Assembly (NCBI RefSeq): GCF_040649515.1
Contig: NZ_JBEZFP010000232.1
Coordinates: 1 to 7,631, forward strand
Source: Yinghuangia elevatio
Lineage (GTDB): Bacteria > Actinomycetota > Actinomycetes > Streptomycetales > Streptomycetaceae
Length of the DNA: 7,631 nt
Reading direction: 5' to 3'
The notes beneath the pieces are model-generated. The model was given only the letters and a program-made list of their open reading frames with translations, had not been told where the DNA came from and did not search any database. Made by a program: the position numbers and the translations under genes. Every line of letters begins with the position of its first letter. Positions within the stretch are counted from its first letter, which is position 1. This document shows positions 5,536 to 7,631 of this stretch, one piece after another.

Positions 5536-7631
5536 GCGAGCCGGACGAGATTCGTTCAGCTCAGGGGCCGCAGGGCATGGACGGCGGGCCGGGGCATCCC
5601 GGCGCTCCCGGCCCGGCGTACGCGTACCCCGGCGTCGACGACCTCGGCGATCTCGACGACTTGGACGACGACGACGCGCTGCTGATGCCGGGGCCGCAGG
5701 GCGGTTGGGCCGAGGTGCCGTCGCCGGAGTCGGGGCAGTACGCGGCCCAGGCGCCGGTCGGGGGAGAGGGGCTCCCGGGCCGGCCGGCGGCGCCGCAGCA
5801 GCAGCCGATGGCGCCGCAGCCCGGCATGGTCCAGCCCGGTATGGTCCAGCCTGGGGTGCCGCAGCCGGGTGTTCCGCAGTCCGGGCTTCCGCAGTCCGGC
5901 GTTCCGCAGGTCGGCGTTCCGCAACACGGCCTGGCGCAGCCGGGAGTTGCGCAGCCTGGTGTTTCCCAGGCCGGTGTGCCGCAGGCTGCCATGCCGCAAA
6001 GCGCTGTGCCGCACAGTGCTGTGCCGCAACATGCGTCGCCTCAGCAGGCCGCCCCGGCGCAGCACGATGCGCCGCAGTACGTCGTGCCGCAGCACATGCC
6101 ACAGCCGCCGCAGACCACACAGCCTGCCGCACCGCACGCGGGGGCGCCGTCCCCCGCGACGCGGCCCGAGCCGGTGCACCCTCAGCCGATGGACGCGGCC
6201 TCGCAAGGCGTTCCGCAGCCCGGCATGCCGCAGCCCGGCGGCCCGGTCCCGGCCGGTGGCCAGGCTCCCGGCGCACCGCAGTTCGGCGGCCCTCAGGGGC
6301 CCTCGTCGCAGCTCGGACCCGTGACCCCCCAGGTCGGCCAACCGCAGTTCGACCCGGCCGCCGGTCCGGCGGCATACGGCGGCGCCGACGTACCGGGTGC
6401 CGCATACCCCGGGATGCCACAGGCCGCGGAGCCCGCGGCGGCACCGCAGTTCGGCGGTCCGCAACCCGTCTCGCCGCAGGGCGTACCGCAGTTCGGCGGC
6501 GCACCGGGCGACCCAGCCGGATCGGGCGCGCTCGGCGCGGTGCCGCACACGGGGACCGGGCCGACATCGGGCCCCGTACGCTCGCTCGCCGACCGCATGT
6601 CGGCCGCCGCCGCGGCTCCGGTCCCGCAGTCGGGCCTCACGCCGGTGCAGCCGGGGGTCCCGCAGGCCGACGCGCCCGCGTCACCGCAGCAGTTCGGCCC
6701 GGGCCAGGCACAGCCGCACGGTCCGGGCCAGGCCCCGGGGCCGCAGCCGGTCCAGCACCAGCCCCAACCGCAGCCTCACTTGCCCGCGCAGCAGCCGGCG
6801 GCTCCGCAGGCGCAGACGCCTCCGGCCGCCGACGCTGCGGGTGGTGTCCGTGCCGCGGGACAGACGGAGCAGCAGCCGCAGGCCCAACCGCGGTCCCAGG
6901 CTCAGGAGGCGTTCCCGCAGCCGGGTTCACACGCCGCCCCCCAGCCGGGCCCTCAGTCGGCTCCGCAGCAGATTCCCGGGCAGGCACCGGCGGTTGCCCC
7001 GCAGGCGACCGACAGCGGTGCCGCCCAGGCGGGGATGCCGGGCACTGCCATCCCGGCATCCGGCGTACGCCCCGGAACGGTTCCGCCGGGCGGCCCCGGT
7101 GACCCGCTCCCCGGTGGGTCCGGGCCGGTCGCGGTGCCTCCGCAACATCAGAACCCGCACCACTCCGGCGCCCTGGCCTCCGCCGAGGTGACGTTCACGA
7201 CGCCCGGCGGGGACGCGTCCGGACAGGTGCAACTCCCGCATCAGCCGTCCGGATCGCCGCAGTCGCAGCCGGTCCAGGCGATGTCCGGAGGGGCCCCGCT
7301 CACGCAAGGGCCGCGGACGACGCTCCCGCCCCGGCGGCAGCGCCGGGTGGGCCGAGGCCCCGCGTCCGCCCAGTACCAGGCCGCGCGGGCCCCGTCGGGC
7401 GACGCGGCGCCGGGCGCCCAGGGCGCGCAAGGTGCGCAGAGCGCGCAAAGTGCGCAGAGTGTCCCGGGTGTGCAAGGTGCCCAACGCGCACAAGAGGCGG
7501 CAATCCCCGCACAGCCCATTGCCGAGGTCACGGCCCGTCTGACGCCTCCCGCCGCTGACGCGGCACCGGCGGCCGCGCCGCCGGCGCCCACGGGGCCGGC
7601 CTCCGGACCGGTCCCGGATGCCGCCCCCACG
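5532..7631 (+). CDS. Very long Pro/Gln/Gly/Ala-rich disordered polypeptide, C-terminus outside window
   Basis: The frame opens at ATG 5532 (ATGA overlap with the cobC stop; AGAGGGAG at 5514-5521, 10 bases upstream) and stays open for exactly 700 codons to the last base, so it is incomplete. Third positions are mostly G/C, supporting real coding. Visible parts: a Gly/Pro/Tyr N-terminus; an acidic patch of nine Asp (36-48) followed by LLMPGPQGGW (50-59); sixteen five-residue repeats (92-171); three PQFGG motifs (about 248-323); one helix-capable island VRSLADRMSAAAAAP (349-363); a Gln/His/Pro segment (about 395-470); a short beta-prone piece AEVTFTTPGG (551 on); a basic patch RRQRRVGR (601-608); and a Gly/Ser-x-Gln triplet repeat (628-654). 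There is no Lys, no Cys and a single Trp (59). No signal peptide, membrane segment or catalytic motif is seen. Position suggests a B12-linked protein, perhaps the N-terminal arm of a CobT-like enzyme; function is otherwise unknown. Confidence 0.82.
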   Translation, partial: MSEPDEIRSAQGPQGMDGGPGHPGAPGPAYAYPGVDDLGDLDDLDDDDALLMPGPQGGWAEVPSPESGQYAAQAPVGGEGLPGRPAAPQQQPMAPQPGMVQPGMVQPGVPQPGVPQSGLPQSGVPQVGVPQHGLAQPGVAQPGVSQAGVPQAAMPQSAVPHSAVPQHASPQQAAPAQHDAPQYVVPQHMPQPPQTTQPAAPHAGAPSPATRPEPVHPQPMDAASQGVPQPGMPQPGGPVPAGGQAPGAPQFGGPQGPSSQLGPVTPQVGQPQFDPAAGPAAYGGADVPGAAYPGMPQAAEPAAAPQFGGPQPVSPQGVPQFGGAPGDPAGSGALGAVPHTGTGPTSGPVRSLADRMSAAAAAPVPQSGLTPVQPGVPQADAPASPQQFGPGQAQPHGPGQAPGPQPVQHQPQPQPHLPAQQPAAPQAQTPPAADAAGGVRAAGQTEQQPQAQPRSQAQEAFPQPGSHAAPQPGPQSAPQQIPGQAPAVAPQATDSGAAQAGMPGTAIPASGVRPGTVPPGGPGDPLPGGSGPVAVPPQHQNPHHSGALASAEVTFTTPGGDASGQVQLPHQPSGSPQSQPVQAMSGGAPLTQGPRTTLPPRRQRRVGRGPASAQYQAARAPSGDAAPGAQGAQGAQSAQSAQSVPGVQGAQRAQEAAIPAQPIAEVTARLTPPAADAAPAAAPPAPTGPASGPVPDAAPT
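5805..6044 (+). repeat. Sixteen tandem 15-base units encoding G-V-P-Q-x pentapeptides
   Basis: Sixteen consecutive five-residue units end in Gln or His: PMAPQ, PGMVQ twice, PGVPQ twice, SGLPQ, SGVPQ, VGVPQ, HGLAQ, PGVAQ, PGVSQ, AGVPQ, AAMPQ, SAVPH, SAVPQ, HASPQ. Glycine at position 2 is replaced by Ala in the last four. Synonymous codons vary between units (GGC/GGT/GGG/GGA, CAG/CAA, GTT/GTG/GTC), so the protein pattern is better preserved than the DNA. It lies inside the reading frame starting at 5532 and corresponds to residues 92-171. Confidence 0.9.
6273..6500 (+). repeat. Three dispersed (A/V)PQFGG motifs
   Basis: The motif [A/V]-P-Q-F-G-G starts at 6273, 6441 and 6483. The first two copies continue into G-G-P-Q with 18 of 19 early bases the same, and the third shares the CCGCAGTTCGGCGG core. 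A looser PQFD copy lies between the first and second. These phenylalanines are nearly the only aromatic residues in this part, so they could act as sticker residues in an otherwise flexible chain (inference). Confidence 0.7.
7413..7493 (+). repeat. Nine tandem 9-base units encoding (G/S)-A-Q triplets
   Basis: The frame reads GAQ GAQ GAQ SAQ SAQ SVP GVQ GAQ RAQ, nine triplets in a row (residues 628-654 of the long open frame). At DNA level the repeated core is GCGCA(A/G)(G/A)G(T/C). The G-x-Q pattern resembles a short collagen-like tract at the ends, but the switch to Ser in the middle argues against a triple helix. It is distinct from the five-residue array at 5805-6044. Confidence 0.85.

Noticed and set aside
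5556..6548. Minus-strand frame of 330 codons resembling a pentapeptide-repeat protein (runs such as LRNADLRNAGL)
   Set aside because: Its codons are exactly antiparallel to those of the + frame, so the 15-base repeat on the + strand forces a five-residue period on the other. Outside the array it is Arg/Cys-rich without the A(D/N)Lxx pattern, and the + frame has a proper start, ribosome binding site and operon position.

Overview
The window is very GC-rich, with G or C in nearly all third codon positions, TGA/TAA stops, GTG/ATG starts and tightly overlapping gene ends. Together with the protein types this points to an actinobacterium close to Streptomyces (inference; no species can be named from the sequence alone). 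Everything supported as coding is on the + strand.

Layout: (1) 1-362, the C-terminal end of a von Willebrand A (VWA) type metal-chelatase subunit of the magnesium/cobalt chelatase D kind. (2) 405-1019, cobO, corrinoid adenosyltransferase. (3) 1016-2464, cobB/cbiA, a,c-diamide synthase, overlapping cobO by 4 bases. (4) 2465-2620, a 156-base gap with an almost perfect 19-base palindrome. (5) 2621-3835, cobL (CbiE+CbiT fusion), precorrin-6Y methyltransferase/decarboxylase. (6) 3835-4263, a stand-alone CobE/CbiG C-terminal domain, overlapping cobL by one base. (7) 4318-5535, a CobC/CobD-like PLP enzyme whose start is uncertain. (8) 5532-7631, an open frame of exactly 700 codons without a stop that runs off the window. 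It encodes an extremely Pro/Gln/Gly/Ala-rich, repeat-bearing, probably disordered polypeptide.

Taken together this is a segment of an adenosylcobalamin (vitamin B12) biosynthesis operon. The chelatase would insert cobalt, CobB amidates the a and c side chains, CobO adenosylates the cobalt, CobL methylates C5 and C15 and decarboxylates the ring precursor, CobE is an accessory ring-stage protein, and the PLP enzyme probably supplies or processes the aminopropanol(-phosphate) linker. A chelatase of this class next to CobB and CobL fits the late-cobalt (aerobic-type) route.

The least explained part is the last reading frame. It starts at an ATGA overlap with the PLP gene behind a strong ribosome binding site, so it looks translationally coupled to the B12 genes. 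It has no lysine and no cysteine in 700 residues, an acidic N-terminal patch, a 16-unit five-residue repeat and a second three-residue repeat. It may be the disordered N-terminal arm of a catalytic protein whose domain lies past the window edge (a CobT-type phosphoribosyltransferase is my leading guess), or a separate low-complexity protein. No RNA gene, insertion sequence, CRISPR array or B12 riboswitch was recognised.
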